A DNA stretch of 64,000 nt, taken from contig JARKPK010000082.1 in assembly GCA_029975295.1 (NCBI GenBank), forward strand, positions 1-64,000. The letters are read 5' to 3'. This DNA is from Thermoguttaceae bacterium. GTDB taxonomy: Bacteria; Planctomycetota; Planctomycetia; Pirellulales; Thermoguttaceae. The translations under genes and the position numbers were made by a program. Below are positions 17,538 to 26,892 of the stretch, in pieces. Numbering within the stretch: position 1 is the first letter of the stretch; the number at the start of each line of letters is the position of its first letter. The notes beneath the pieces were generated by a model. It saw nothing but the letters and a program-made list of their open reading frames with translations, searched no databases and had not been told where the DNA came from.

Positions 17538-17774
17538 ATGTCCGAAACCCTCAATGCCGCCGCCGAAACCTTCGTCGATCGCCGGTCGTCGCATCCCTCA
17601 GGCGGCGCCATCGGCATCGAACGCCGCCAATTCGCCGACAGCCACGATGGCCTGTCGCCCGACGCCCGCGAACTGGCCCAAGCCATCGATTCGTACAAGC
17701 TCTTGCATCGGCGCCGCTTCATCACTTACGAGGAAATGCTCGCGGTGATCAAGCAATTGGGCTACCACAAGTAG
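17538..17774 (+). CDS. Small conserved-looking helical protein
   Basis: This is a 78-residue soluble protein with no signal peptide or membrane segment. GGGAG lies about 8 nt before the ATG. The C-terminal half (LSPDARELAQAIDSYKLLHRRRFITYEEMLAVIKQLGYHK, read as separate segments) is predicted helical and basic, and looks like a small DNA- or RNA-associated or regulatory domain. The N-terminal half is polar and likely flexible. It stands alone, convergent with the ABC permease gene. I recall similar short planctomycete proteins ending in LGY-K but no assigned function. Confidence 0.65.
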   Translation: MSETLNAAAETFVDRRSSHPSGGAIGIERRQFADSHDGLSPDARELAQAIDSYKLLHRRRFITYEEMLAVIKQLGYHK

Positions 17775-17844
17775 CGCGCCGATTGCCGACGGCCTTCTTC
17801 CTATTAAAGCCGGAGCGCATCGCTCCTTCGCCGCCGCTGCCCGC

Positions 17845-19662
17845 CTAATCGCTGCGCCCGGTGGCCGCATCAAACTCGTACACGGCCGGCACGAGCATCG
17901 CGGCAGTTGCAAAGCCGTACGCCGCCGACGTCACCAAAAAGACGCCCAGCGTGGCGCCCAGCAAATAGCTGGTCAAGGCGTAGAACGTGGCCAACGGGCA
18001 GGTGAACGCGGCCACGGCCAAGGCGGTGGACGGGTTGCGGGCGCCCAGCGCCAGATAGAGCCCTAGACCGCCAAACACCCCCAGCGCGGCAAACGGCAAG
18101 AGTTGAGCGTGGAACGATCCGCTAAAAGCCACCATGATCCTCATGCAAGCGGCCACGCCCAGGAAAAGAAAGAACACAGCCCCCAAGCTGGTGGCCGCGG
18201 CGATACGGGTGTTCTCGTAAATCATGCCCGTATGCAAGCCGACCACCGCCACGAAGACGTACAACACCCCGCCGCCGCCAACCAGGTACAGCAGGTTCTC
18301 CGTCCCGATCCCGCCGCGCCACCACACGTAAAGCAGCAACAGCAGCGGCGCGGCAATCATCTCTTTGACGTTGTAGAACACACCGCCGAGTTTGCCGAAA
18401 ACGATTTCCGCCGGCGTCAGATCGGTGACCAACAGCAAATCGAGCGATTTCCCGTCGCGCTCGGCCGTCAGCGAACTGACGGCCTGGGCGTTGACCAACA
18501 CAAGGCTGAGCAGCACCAACGGCACAAGCACGGCCGCCCCGTGCCCGTACTCGGCCAACCGCCCGCTCTCGATCATCAACTGAATCCCCATCGCCGCCAG
18601 CGCGCAAAGCGCCAAATACCCGAGGCGAACCGCCAGCACCTTGCGGCCGTAGGCCCAGGTGCGCATTTCGCGCCACAGCACGGGATTGTCCCAAACAGGC
18701 CGCGATTTCGACACGACCGCCTCGGTCCCGCCCACCGTCCGTGTCGGTTGTGCCTCCGACAACGAAGCCGATTCCCCCGAGTCCGGAGTTTCGGCGTCGT
18801 CGGTTTGGGCTGCCGCTCGGGCGCTCTGCTCGTCGCGCACCACATGCCAACGGCGAACAAACACCACCGCCGTTGCGTTCAGCGCCGCTGTTGCCGCCAA
18901 AGCGAACAGCAGGAACCCCATCGTCGGACCCGCGACCCAATGTGCGCCGCCCGTCAACGCGGCGCCTCCGACGCCGGCCGGAAACGGCTGCATCGCAGCC
19001 AGCAGCGCCCGCCACGGGCTCAGCGAGGCGGCGTATTGTTCGACCGCGGTCCCGAGGCCCAACGCCTGAATCGCCCCCCCGGCGGCCAATTCGCCCAACG
19101 CCACCCACACCACCAAACCCAAAAGGGTGACGGCCAGAGCCTGAAAGGTCTTCTCGCGCCAAAGCGCAATGGTCGATCCCAAGCTGCCGCAAACCAGTGC
19201 CGTCGCCACGGTCACCAAATACACTCGTCCGATCTGCTCGAACGACACCCCGCCGAACAACGTGATCAACAGGAACACCGGCAACGAGGCCGCAAGCATT
19301 ACGCCCACGGAAAGCAAGCTGGCCAGCAGCTTGCCCAGCACCAGCTCGCTATTGGTCAAATGCGTCAGCAGCAGCAGCACGAAGGTGCGGCGGTCTTTTT
19401 CGTGGGCCACGGCCCCGGCCGCCGAAAGCGCCGCAATGAACCCCACCAATGCCCATTGCAGCGGAGCAAGGAGCTGGAAGACCAGCGCGCCGAAACGGGC
19501 TAAATCGCCCACGTCGCGCACCAGTTGCGTTCCGGTCAACACCAACCAAGCGGTCAGCATCAGCACCACGAGCATTCCGGGATAGGCCGCCCGAACCAAA
19601 TACAGACGCGGCCGTCGCGGCGCTGTGGCCAACTCGCGAGTGAACAACGGACCGATAATCAC
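17845..19662 (-). CDS. ABC-2 type transporter permease
   Basis: The 605-residue polytopic inner-membrane protein has about 12 hydrophobic segments in two halves. Each half opens with an ABC-2 pattern of a cytoplasmic helix followed by six membrane spans (first half about 20-290, second about 350-600). The GTG at 19662 is chosen because GAGGAG lies 9 nt upstream; longer frames begin without any ribosome-binding site. A soluble acidic linker (about 295-350) separates the halves. KDRRTFVLLLLTHL and DGKSLDLLLVTDLTPAEI are duplicated elements, typical of NatB/GldF-like permeases. No ATP-binding subunit lies nearby, so its partner must be encoded elsewhere. The substrate is unknown. Confidence 0.8.
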   Translation of the reverse strand: MIIGPLFTRELATAPRRPRLYLVRAAYPGMLVVLMLTAWLVLTGTQLVRDVGDLARFGALVFQLLAPLQWALVGFIAALSAAGAVAHEKDRRTFVLLLLTHLTNSELVLGKLLASLLSVGVMLAASLPVFLLITLFGGVSFEQIGRVYLVTVATALVCGSLGSTIALWREKTFQALAVTLLGLVVWVALGELAAGGAIQALGLGTAVEQYAASLSPWRALLAAMQPFPAGVGGAALTGGAHWVAGPTMGFLLFALAATAALNATAVVFVRRWHVVRDEQSARAAAQTDDAETPDSGESASLSEAQPTRTVGGTEAVVSKSRPVWDNPVLWREMRTWAYGRKVLAVRLGYLALCALAAMGIQLMIESGRLAEYGHGAAVLVPLVLLSLVLVNAQAVSSLTAERDGKSLDLLLVTDLTPAEIVFGKLGGVFYNVKEMIAAPLLLLLYVWWRGGIGTENLLYLVGGGGVLYVFVAVVGLHTGMIYENTRIAAATSLGAVFFLFLGVAACMRIMVAFSGSFHAQLLPFAALGVFGGLGLYLALGARNPSTALAVAAFTCPLATFYALTSYLLGATLGVFLVTSAAYGFATAAMLVPAVYEFDAATGRSD

Positions 19663-20008
19663 AACCAATCGCTCCTCGTGCTGAATGCGTTTCGAGATTG
19701 CCCGGCTTCCTCGGCGCAACCGTAGGCGGGGCGAGTTCACTGCGCTGCACCGACCGCGAATCCCAGCGCCGACCATGCGAAGACAATTCTCCCCAGACGC
19801 TTCCCCCAGTGTACGCCGATGAGCGGCGGGCGATCAATCGGACTTGCCCCGCACCTCGCAGCCGCCCGAACGCGTCCGGAGAGATGATACCCCAGTTCGA
19901 TGAGCGGAGCATGAGCGCCCGTTTTGCTCATCGCAGGGCGCAATGGCCGGCTATCCCTGCCCGCCGCTGCGGCAACGGACGGTTTGTTCGATCCGCATGA
20001 GGGCTTCG
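19663..20008. other. Divergent spacer between the ABC permease and trxA
   Basis: Nothing coding is supported here. The permease ribosome-binding site lies at the left end and the trxA promoter begins at the right end. No repeat or stable hairpin stands out. Confidence 0.4.
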
Positions 20009-20036
20009 TTGACGCCATGTGACTGCCTTCTATAAT
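20009..20036 (+). promoter_or_regulatory. Strong sigma70-type promoter for trxA
   Basis: TTGACG (20009-20014) and a perfect TATAAT (20031-20036) are separated by 16 nt. It is the best sigma70 match in the window. Transcription would start near 20043, leaving a leader of about 178 nt before the trxA ATG. Confidence 0.7.
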
Positions 20037-20220
20037 GGCAAGCTGAGTTGGAGGTTGTGCCGCGCATCGCGGCCGGCGCGGATCGGTTTGCGGCAACGCG
20101 TCTTCAAAAGGCCGAGGCCCTGGCGAAAGCGGCGCGTGCGACGCGCGGCCGCCCCGAAAGGCCGTTCGCGCCCCGCCGCCGACAACGGTTTGGCACAAAA
20201 CAATTTAGGGAGAGAGTCTG

Positions 20221-20547
20221 ATGGGCAAAGCCGTCGAAGTGACCGATGCCAATTTTCAATCCGAAGTTCTCCAAGCCGATCAGCCGGTGCTGGTGGACTT
20301 CTGGGCCCCGTGGTGCGGCCCGTGTCGCATGCTCACTCCGGTGATCGAGGAATTGGCCACGGAGAACGCCGGCAAGGCGAAGGTTGTCAAAATGAACATC
20401 GACGACAGCCCCACCACGCCGGCACAATACGGCATCAGCAGCATTCCCACGCTGATCGTGTTTTCGGGCGGCCAAGTTGTCGACCGCTTCGTCGGCGTAC
20501 AACCGAAGAACCGCCTGCAAGCCGCCTTGGACGAAGCGGGCAAGTAG
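20221..20547 (+). CDS. trxA: Thioredoxin
   Basis: The 108-residue cytoplasmic disulfide reductase has active site WCGPC at residues 31-35 and the family features VDFWAPW, DDSPTTPAQYGISSIPT (cis-Pro loop near residue 76) and the GGQVVDRFVG turn. Length is standard. GGGAGAGAG precedes the ATG. It has its own strong promoter and is followed 139 bp later by an FHA-domain gene in the same direction, which may be cotranscribed. Confidence 0.96.
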   Translation: MGKAVEVTDANFQSEVLQADQPVLVDFWAPWCGPCRMLTPVIEELATENAGKAKVVKMNIDDSPTTPAQYGISSIPTLIVFSGGQVVDRFVGVQPKNRLQAALDEAGK

Positions 20548-20686
20548 CCCGCAGTCCACGCAGGGGGCTAGCGGGCGGCCGCACGCTCGCTGTTGGGCCC
20601 CACATGGCAAGAGGGGAACGGGGCGAATCGCGGCCGCAGCAGTCGGCTCGGCTCGCTCCGCCACATCGCAGCGCAGGGGACGGTCT

Positions 20687-21367
20687 ATGGCGCGGGTGAC
20701 GTTGCGCGTGCTCGATGGGGCCGATCGCGGTCGGGCCTTTGAAGACCTGCCCACCCCGGTCACAATCGGCCGCGAAGACGGCAACACCGTGCAATTGAAC
20801 GATGAACGGGTCAGCCGCTTCCACCTGAAGATCCAAGAAGACGCCGGCCGCTTGGTTCTGACCGATCTGCAAAGCACCAACGGCACGAAGATCAACGGCG
20901 AAAGCGTCCAGATTTGGGTGCTGCGGCCCGGCGACGTGATTCAACTGGGGCGCAGCATGCTCTTGTTCGGTTCGCGCGAGCAGATTGCCCGGCGGTTGGC
21001 CTCGCTGCGCGACGCCGAGCTTTCCTCCGGCATCGCGCTCGATGTGGAAGACGCCGGCCCCGAAACCAGCTCGGTTTTGCTCGACGACGAGCTGCGCACG
21101 TTCGGCGACGCCGAAACCCGCGCTCGGCTGCACACCTTGCTTCCGCCCGAGTTGCCCGACGACCTTTCGCCCGCCCAGGCCGCCCAGTTGGCTGAATTGC
21201 TCTTGTATTTGCAACTCCGGCTTCGGCAGGTCATTTCGGCAGCCCGCGCACAACCGAAGAGCGACAAGGTGACGCTCGAAGCCCATCCCTGGCAGGGCAT
21301 CGTCGATCTGCAAGACCGCTTGGCCCGATACCTGCGAACGGTTGGCGAACCGAATAACGACTTCTGA
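20687..21367 (+). CDS. FHA domain protein
   Basis: The 226-residue cytoplasmic protein has an N-terminal forkhead-associated domain (about 1-95), which binds phosphothreonine peptides. The conserved residues are visible: TIGRE (Gly-Arg), SRFH (Ser and His) and STNGTKING (Asn-Gly). The remaining 130 residues are helical with an LPPELPDDLSPAQAAQLAELL segment and no recognised domain. AGGGGA lies upstream of the ATG at 20687. A natural partner is a PknB-type Ser/Thr kinase such as the one at 47762-49288, but no link is shown by the sequence. It follows trxA, probably in the same transcript. Confidence 0.88.
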   Translation: MARVTLRVLDGADRGRAFEDLPTPVTIGREDGNTVQLNDERVSRFHLKIQEDAGRLVLTDLQSTNGTKINGESVQIWVLRPGDVIQLGRSMLLFGSREQIARRLASLRDAELSSGIALDVEDAGPETSSVLLDDELRTFGDAETRARLHTLLPPELPDDLSPAQAAQLAELLLYLQLRLRQVISAARAQPKSDKVTLEAHPWQGIVDLQDRLARYLRTVGEPNNDF

Positions 21368-21417
21368 GCTGCGCCGCCGAACAGTGAACGCGGCCGCTGT
21401 CGCAACAAGGCCGCCGA

Positions 21418-22752
21418 TCAGATCACTTTCGTGAAGCCCGGCATGGCGATCGGGTATTTGCCGTGTTCGTCGGGCACAACCGGCGGCGGCGTATCGAGCG
21501 TAAACTGCTCGATTCCCGGCGCCAGTTCCACCGTGCTCGCCAAGGCCTCGTTCCACGTAATTTCCTTGCCCGACTCGCACGCCATGCGGCCCAAAATGCC
21601 CGTCATCGCCGCGTAAGCGCATCGCTCGGCTTCGTTGTACGGGCGGTCTTCGCGGATGGCCGCAAAGAGCAGATCATGCTCGTGCTGATAGTGATTATGC
21701 GGCGGCCCCTGATAGCGCCAAATCACATTCTCCGGCGCGATACGATGCCCGCGGTAGATCTTCGGGTCGGTGATGCCCTCGCCCAACACGGCCGCCCCCT
21801 TGGTGCCGTGAATCACGTCGCCGAAAAAGCCCCAGCAGTTGGCCATGTGCCGGCCCTGAGCAAAGAGCCGTGTGCCATCTTCAAAGCTGTACTCGACGGC
21901 GTAGTGGTCGAACAATTGATCAGGCTCGGTGCGCTGCTGGCGTCCGCCCTGGCCTTGGGCCGAAACCGGCCAACCGTTCTTCACCCAGCAGCAGACATCC
22001 AAATTATGGATCAGCCAGTCGAGCAAGAAGCTGCCGTTGAGCCACGTGAAGCACGAGTAGTTGCGGACCTGATGGGCCATCTCCGTAGCGCCGGCCGGTT
22101 TGGCCGCAAAACCCACCGGACCATGGCAACGATACGCCCAACAGGTGATCACATCGCCGATCAATCCCTGGTGGATTTGCGCGACGGCCTCTTCCAGCGG
22201 CCGGTAGTGCCGGCTCATCAAACCGCCGGCGATCTTCAGGTTCTTCGCCGCGGCCGCCTCGCCCGCCTTCAGCACCCGGCGCACGCCGGGGGCATCGACG
22301 CCGAACGACTTCTCCATGAACACATGGCAACCGCGCTGGACGGCATACTCCAAGTGCATCGGGCGAAAGGCCGGAGGTGTGCAAAGCAGCGCCACGCCGC
22401 CGGGGGCGATCGCGTCAATCGCCTTGCGATAGGCGTCGAAGCCCACGTAGCGGCGGTCTTCCAGGGCCATCTTGTCGGCGTGATTCTTCTCCAGGTTGCC
22501 AACGCTGCCCTTGATCCGATTCTCGAAAACGTCGGCCATCGCCCACAACTTGGTCGGCCCTTTCGTCGAAAGCGCGTTGTGCGCCGCGCCGGTGCCGCGC
22601 GAGCCGCAGCCGATCAGTGCCACTTTCAGTTCGTTGTTCTCCGCGGCAAAGGCCCGGGGAAGCCAGGCCGAGGCCAAGGCCGAACCGGCCGCCAGCCCGC
22701 CCGTTGCGCCTAAAAAACGACGACGTGAACCCTGGTTGCTGCGTTCGGTCAT
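21418..22752 (-). CDS. Gfo/Idh/MocA family oxidoreductase, Tat-exported
   Basis: The 444-residue NAD(P)-dependent dehydrogenase-like protein carries a twin-arginine signal (SRRRFLGATGG at residues 9-19, cleavage near AFA-AE). The Rossmann fold begins at KVALIGCGSRGTG (about 43-55). The EKP motif of the family reads EKSFGVD near residue 145. The C-terminal alpha/beta domain carries substrate residues such as the VRNYSCFTWLNGSFLLDWLIHNLDV stretch near 230 (listed as a region) and ends FTKVI. Exported members are abundant in planctomycetes and are thought to act on sugars or cyclitols. GGAGAG lies 7 nt before the ATG. It is apparently monocistronic. Confidence 0.92.
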   Translation of the reverse strand: MTERSNQGSRRRFLGATGGLAAGSALASAWLPRAFAAENNELKVALIGCGSRGTGAAHNALSTKGPTKLWAMADVFENRIKGSVGNLEKNHADKMALEDRRYVGFDAYRKAIDAIAPGGVALLCTPPAFRPMHLEYAVQRGCHVFMEKSFGVDAPGVRRVLKAGEAAAAKNLKIAGGLMSRHYRPLEEAVAQIHQGLIGDVITCWAYRCHGPVGFAAKPAGATEMAHQVRNYSCFTWLNGSFLLDWLIHNLDVCCWVKNGWPVSAQGQGGRQQRTEPDQLFDHYAVEYSFEDGTRLFAQGRHMANCWGFFGDVIHGTKGAAVLGEGITDPKIYRGHRIAPENVIWRYQGPPHNHYQHEHDLLFAAIREDRPYNEAERCAYAAMTGILGRMACESGKEITWNEALASTVELAPGIEQFTLDTPPPVVPDEHGKYPIAMPGFTKVI

Positions 22753-22951
22753 GATTCAACTCTCCGAAGAATGCGTGCGTGCTGCGCACGCGGAATGCGG
22801 GGCAATGGCAGGGGCGACGGGAAAGCCTTGGTCAAGTCCAAACGCGTCTGAACTTCCCGATCGCATCACTGCCGCATCGTAATCCACCGCTTTTCGGGAG
22901 TCAATCAAACGCTCGATTTCGCAGCAACCCGAGAATCGCCCAGCCGCGCCA

Positions 22952-23851
22952 TCAACCGCGACGGCGGCGATGCCAATACCACGTCCCGCCGAACAACGCC
23001 GACGCCAACAGCGCCCACGCGCTCGGCTCGGGCACAGGATTGACGATCACGTCGTCAAGCACCAGTTCGGTCGTCACCATCTTGCCGAACGGCGTCAAAT
23101 CCACATGTCCCCAGTTGTAGAACTCGATGTCGATCGGCAGCAGCGGGTTCAGCGGCGTCATGAGGAACTCATACCGAGTCGAGGCGCCGAAAACGCCCAC
23201 CGTCGAGTCGGGCACGGCGAAATACTGGATCGGGTCGCCCGCCAACACGTTCGTAACCCGCAGCCCGAAGATCCCCTCTATACCGGGCATCGGATTCAAC
23301 GCCGCGTCTTCGCCCGAAACCCAGAAGCTCAACAGGTAGGCCGGAGCCGGAGCAAGGTGGGTCGGCACAGACTGCCTCAGCACGACCGGCGCGCCGTGGA
23401 TCGGCGTGAACGTCGGCGAACCGGGAAAGACCACTTCACGCGATGGCAAGAATGTCGGCGGCATATCGACAAACGCGCCGCCATTGCCGAAGTACAGGGC
23501 GGCCTCTCCATGAGGCAACGTGTCGGACTGAACCAAGCCCGACGGCGGCACCGTACCATCGGCGCCCCAAAGCGCGTAGTTCGCCGGCGGGCCGAACGAC
23601 GTCCACCCGGTCGGCACCGCGAACGGCATCGAGGTTGTGCCTGTCGCCCAGAACAAGAACGGTGGGCCCGGCGGCGGCGCGCCGATCTCGAAACTGCCGT
23701 TGGCCACCAGGTTGCCTACGTGCGAACCGAGCATTGGGCCGGCCGGCAACAATGTCATCGCTCCCAATGCCGGCCACGCCGCACTGAGCAAAACCGTCAG
23801 CATGGCAACCGACATCACTCCGCCTTTCACTCCCAACTTGCGCAACTTCAT
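22952..23851 (-). CDS. PEP-CTERM sorting domain protein
   Basis: The 299-residue exported protein is predicted to be processed by an exosortase. A signal peptide spans residues 1-31 (ending PALGA). The C-terminus has the tripartite sorting signal: VPEPS at about 273-277, a hydrophobic helix and a terminal RRRRG. The body reads like a carbohydrate-binding or lectin-type beta-sandwich: LVANGSFEIG near residue 48, then VLRQSVPTHLAPAPAYLLSF, matching the DUF642-like texture. An ideal AGGAGG is 7 nt before the ATG. No exosortase or regulator is in the window. Ligand and surface role are unknown. Confidence 0.87.
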   Translation of the reverse strand: MKLRKLGVKGGVMSVAMLTVLLSAAWPALGAMTLLPAGPMLGSHVGNLVANGSFEIGAPPPGPPFLFWATGTTSMPFAVPTGWTSFGPPANYALWGADGTVPPSGLVQSDTLPHGEAALYFGNGGAFVDMPPTFLPSREVVFPGSPTFTPIHGAPVVLRQSVPTHLAPAPAYLLSFWVSGEDAALNPMPGIEGIFGLRVTNVLAGDPIQYFAVPDSTVGVFGASTRYEFLMTPLNPLLPIDIEFYNWGHVDLTPFGKMVTTELVLDDVIVNPVPEPSAWALLASALFGGTWYWHRRRRG

Positions 23852-24510
23852 CGGAGCACCTCCTGAGGATCAAGAACGTTGGTCGCCGCAGAACGATCAA
23901 ATCCGGGTCGGCGTCGAGAAGCCGTCCGCAAGCCGCGGCGACGAAGAGCGAACGGAAAACGTCTCGACACCCGGAAAGCGGGAACGCAAACGCTTTCTGA
24001 AGAAAACGCCTCGTTGCAATTCGCTAAGGGTGAATCACGCTTTTCGTTCGACCAAACCCGTCCCGACAAGAAAATACGCCCGCCGCAAATCAAAACGGTG
24101 GGCGACGCAGGCGGATCGCGCCTACAGCTTTGGGCGGCAAATTGCCCGGCGCTAATTCGGCCCAGCGCCAGGCACGCCACGATGACAAGCCTGCTCTTGG
24201 GGCACTGCCCCAAGTCAGTCTAAAAAATCCTACAGCCGGGCCCATGAGCGTCAATTCCCACTGACACAAACGTAATAATGCCGTTTTCCCGTTGTCTTGC
24301 TCGAGCCACAGGTGGGGTTGCTCCAACAGACTATTGGGACAACAAGTTGCGTTCGCTCGCGCCGCCCGACTGAAGGAGGCAAAACGGGCCCGGACGGACC
24401 AAATGGACACTTTGGACGACGACAATCTCCAAGGATTCCGCCGCTTCCAGCATCGCGTTTAGGCCTGCGAATGGGAGTCGGGGCGCGCGTTTCCGCGGCC
24501 GCTTTTGCTC
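23852..24510. other. Divergent spacer between the PEP-CTERM gene and waaF
   Basis: This is about 660 bp without a supported gene. It holds a perfect inverted repeat (8-bp arms 24196-24203 and 24207-24214, 3-nt spacer) next to an A6 run, which could be an operator. No sigma54-type -24/-12 element was found upstream of the PEP-CTERM gene. Confidence 0.35.
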
Positions 24511-24540
24511 TTGGCTTGATCCCCGTCTCCGCGGTATCTT
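24511..24540 (+). promoter_or_regulatory. Candidate promoter directly before waaF
   Basis: TTGGCT (24511-24516) and TATCTT (24535-24540) are separated by 18 nt. The predicted start site falls at or next to the GTG start codon at 24548, which lacks a Shine-Dalgarno sequence, so the mRNA could be leaderless. Confidence 0.3.
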
Positions 24541-24547
24541 CCCCGCT

Positions 24548-25600
24548 GTGAACATCGTGGTTTTCTTGCCTAATTGGCTCGGCGATTTGGTGATGGCGAC
24601 GCCGGCGCTTCGCGCGTTGCGCCGTTTGTACGGGTGCCGCGCGCAGATCATCGGCGTGGTTCGCCCCCATCTGCACGAAGTGCTTGCCGGAACCGACTTT
24701 CTCGACGAGCAGCGCCCGTTCGATCCCCGCTCGCCCGACCGCGAGCAGCGCCGCTGGGCGCTGCTTCGTTGGATGCGCGGGCGGCAGTTCGACCTCTGCC
24801 TATTGCTGACCCACTCGTTCGACACCGCCCTGATGGCCCGATTAGGCGGGGCGGCAGTCCGTGTCGGATACGCGCGCAATGCGCGCGGCTGGCTGCTCAG
24901 CCAAAAGCTCACCCCGCAGCGATCGGGCGGCCGAATCGTGCCGGAACCGAACGTGCAAACCTACTTGGCCTTGGCCGAGGCAATCGGCTGTCCGCCCGAG
25001 CCGCCGAAGTTGGAATTGCGGCTCACTCCCGAGGAGAGCGCCCTGGGCGACCGCGCGTGGCAATCGCTCGATTTGCGCGGCGACGGGCGCGTTGTGGCGT
25101 TGAACAACAGCGGAGCGTACGGGGCGGCCAAACGCTGGCCCGGCGAGCACTGCTCGACGCTGGCCCGGCGAATCGCCGACGAACTCGACTACGACGTGCT
25201 GGTCATCTGCGGACCGGCCGAACGCGAGGCGGCCCGACAGATCGCCGAAAGCGCCGGGCATCGCCGCGTGAAATCGCTCGATTCGCTGCCGCCGAGCATT
25301 GGGCTGACCAAGGCCTGCCTGGAACGATGCCGTTTGACCATCTCCACCGATAGCGGCCCGCGCCACGTGGCCGCCGCCTTCGGCCGACCGGTTATCACGC
25401 TGCTCGGCCCGACGCTGCCGATTTGGATTGAAAACCCACTGGTTCGCAGCGTCGATCTGCGCGTGCCGCTCGATTGTTTGGGCTGCGGACGTCGGACCTG
25501 CCCGCTGGGTCATCATCGCTGCATGCGCGAACTGACGCCCGAACTGGTGTTTCAACACACGGCCGACGTGCTCCGCCGCGAAGCCGCCCGCGCCGCCTGA
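24548..25600 (+). CDS. waaF: ADP-heptose:LPS heptosyltransferase II (GT9)
   Basis: The 350-residue GT9 enzyme transfers heptose from ADP-heptose to the LPS inner core on the cytoplasmic face of the inner membrane. Signatures are the N-terminal LPNWLGDLVMATPALRALRR (residues 7-26) and the C-terminal nucleotide-sugar site STDSGPRHVAAAFGRPV near 265-280, followed by LLGPT. A CGRRTCPLGHHRC cluster near 310 is common in this family. The start is GTG at 24548 with no Shine-Dalgarno site. A GT4 glycosyltransferase gene follows 31 bp later, forming a small LPS-core operon. Acceptor specificity (first versus second heptose) is not certain from sequence. Confidence 0.88.
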   Translation: MNIVVFLPNWLGDLVMATPALRALRRLYGCRAQIIGVVRPHLHEVLAGTDFLDEQRPFDPRSPDREQRRWALLRWMRGRQFDLCLLLTHSFDTALMARLGGAAVRVGYARNARGWLLSQKLTPQRSGGRIVPEPNVQTYLALAEAIGCPPEPPKLELRLTPEESALGDRAWQSLDLRGDGRVVALNNSGAYGAAKRWPGEHCSTLARRIADELDYDVLVICGPAEREAARQIAESAGHRRVKSLDSLPPSIGLTKACLERCRLTISTDSGPRHVAAAFGRPVITLLGPTLPIWIENPLVRSVDLRVPLDCLGCGRRTCPLGHHRCMRELTPELVFQHTADVLRREAARAA

Positions 25601-25631
25601 CCCGCTTCCCGTCCTTTGCCGGAGTCTGACG

Positions 25632-26786
25632 ATGCGTATCGGCGTGGCGATCGCCCAATTCGACCCGCAACGCGGCGGCGCCGAGTATTGGACATTCCGC
25701 CATGTGAAACAATTGCTCGCCGACGGGCATGAGGTTCACGTGGCCGCTCTCGGATTTGCCGAAGGGCATGGCCTGCCGATCACGGCCCACCGCATCGCGG
25801 CCGGCGTTTCGCCCTTGGCCCGCGCCGCAGCCGCCGAACGAATCCTCCGTCCCCTGCAACTCGACGTTGTCCACGACATGGGCCTGGGCTGGTTCGGACG
25901 GGTGTTCCAATCGGAAGACGGCTCGCGGGCCGCACAATGGGAGTGCAATCTGAAGCTGCTGCCGCCGGCTCTGCGGCCGATCAAGCGACTGCTGATGCGA
26001 TGGCTTCCGCGCTACGTCGGACAACGCCGTTTGATGGCCCGGCAGTACTCCGACCCGCAGCGATTGATCATCGCCATCTCGCAGATGTGCGCCGACGACT
26101 ACCGGCGGCGGCACGGTGTGGCCGACGAGAGGGTTCGGGTGGTGTATCATGGGGTCGAGACCGATCGCTACTCCCCCGACCGCGCCGCCGCGTTGCGCCC
26201 GGCGGCGCGCCGCGCGCTGCAATTGCGCGACGATCAACTGGCCGTGTTGTTCGTGGGTCACGACTTCCGCCGTAAGGGACTGGCCACGGCCGCCGGCGCG
26301 GTCGAACGACTCGCCGCCAGCGGAACCGACGCGCGATTGTTGGTCGTCGGCGGCAATCATCGCGGGCAACGCCTGCCGCTGCGCGCCGGCAAGGCCGGTT
26401 TGCTCGTGCCCCTGGGGCCGCAAAGCGATCCGCTGCCCTACTACGCCGCGGCCGACGTGTTCGCCCTCCCCTCATACTACGATCCCTTCGGGCTGGTCGT
26501 GCTGGAAGCGGCGGCGTGCGGCTTGCCGGTGGTCACCACCCGCAGCACCGGGGCGAGCGAACTGCTCCGCGACGGCCGCGAAGGCTTTCTCCTCGAGGAT
26601 CCCGGCGACGCGGCCGCCTTGGCCCAACGGCTGGCGCTGCTGACCGACCCGCAACGCCGCGCTGCCATGGGCGAGGCCGCACGGCGCACCGCAGCGATGT
26701 TCGGCGTCGATCGCAACTACCGCGAAACGCTGGCTGTTTACGCCGAGACGATCGAGCGTCGAGAAGCGCCGTTGCGGGCGGCCTGA
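25632..26786 (+). CDS. Glycosyltransferase family 4 (WaaG-like)
   Basis: The 384-residue GT-B fold glycosyltransferase resembles WaaG/RfaG, the LPS core glucosyltransferase. The N-terminal domain has QFDPQRGGAEYWTF (acceptor loop) and VVHDMGLGWF; the hinge carries VYHGVETDRYSP near residue 175. The donor domain has LFVGHDFRRKGL near 215 and the family motif SYYDPFGLVVLEAAACGLPVV near 280, with its acidic pair. It follows waaF by 31 bp on the same strand, so a role in LPS core assembly is likely. The sugar and linkage are not known. Confidence 0.87.
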   Translation: MRIGVAIAQFDPQRGGAEYWTFRHVKQLLADGHEVHVAALGFAEGHGLPITAHRIAAGVSPLARAAAAERILRPLQLDVVHDMGLGWFGRVFQSEDGSRAAQWECNLKLLPPALRPIKRLLMRWLPRYVGQRRLMARQYSDPQRLIIAISQMCADDYRRRHGVADERVRVVYHGVETDRYSPDRAAALRPAARRALQLRDDQLAVLFVGHDFRRKGLATAAGAVERLAASGTDARLLVVGGNHRGQRLPLRAGKAGLLVPLGPQSDPLPYYAAADVFALPSYYDPFGLVVLEAAACGLPVVTTRSTGASELLRDGREGFLLEDPGDAAALAQRLALLTDPQRRAAMGEAARRTAAMFGVDRNYRETLAVYAETIERREAPLRAA

Positions 26787-26892
26787 AAACGCCGGAAGAA
26801 TCGGCGAGACGGAGCGGCAGCGCTGCCGACGCCGGAAGCCGGCCCGTTGAGCCTGCCGCGGTTGTTGCGACGGTTGAAGTCGTTCCGCGTGT

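Noticed and set aside
18103-19503. Plus-strand open frame of 466 codons
   Set aside because: It mirrors the ABC-2 permease. The translation is Gln/Arg/His-rich with no hydrophobic core or domain.
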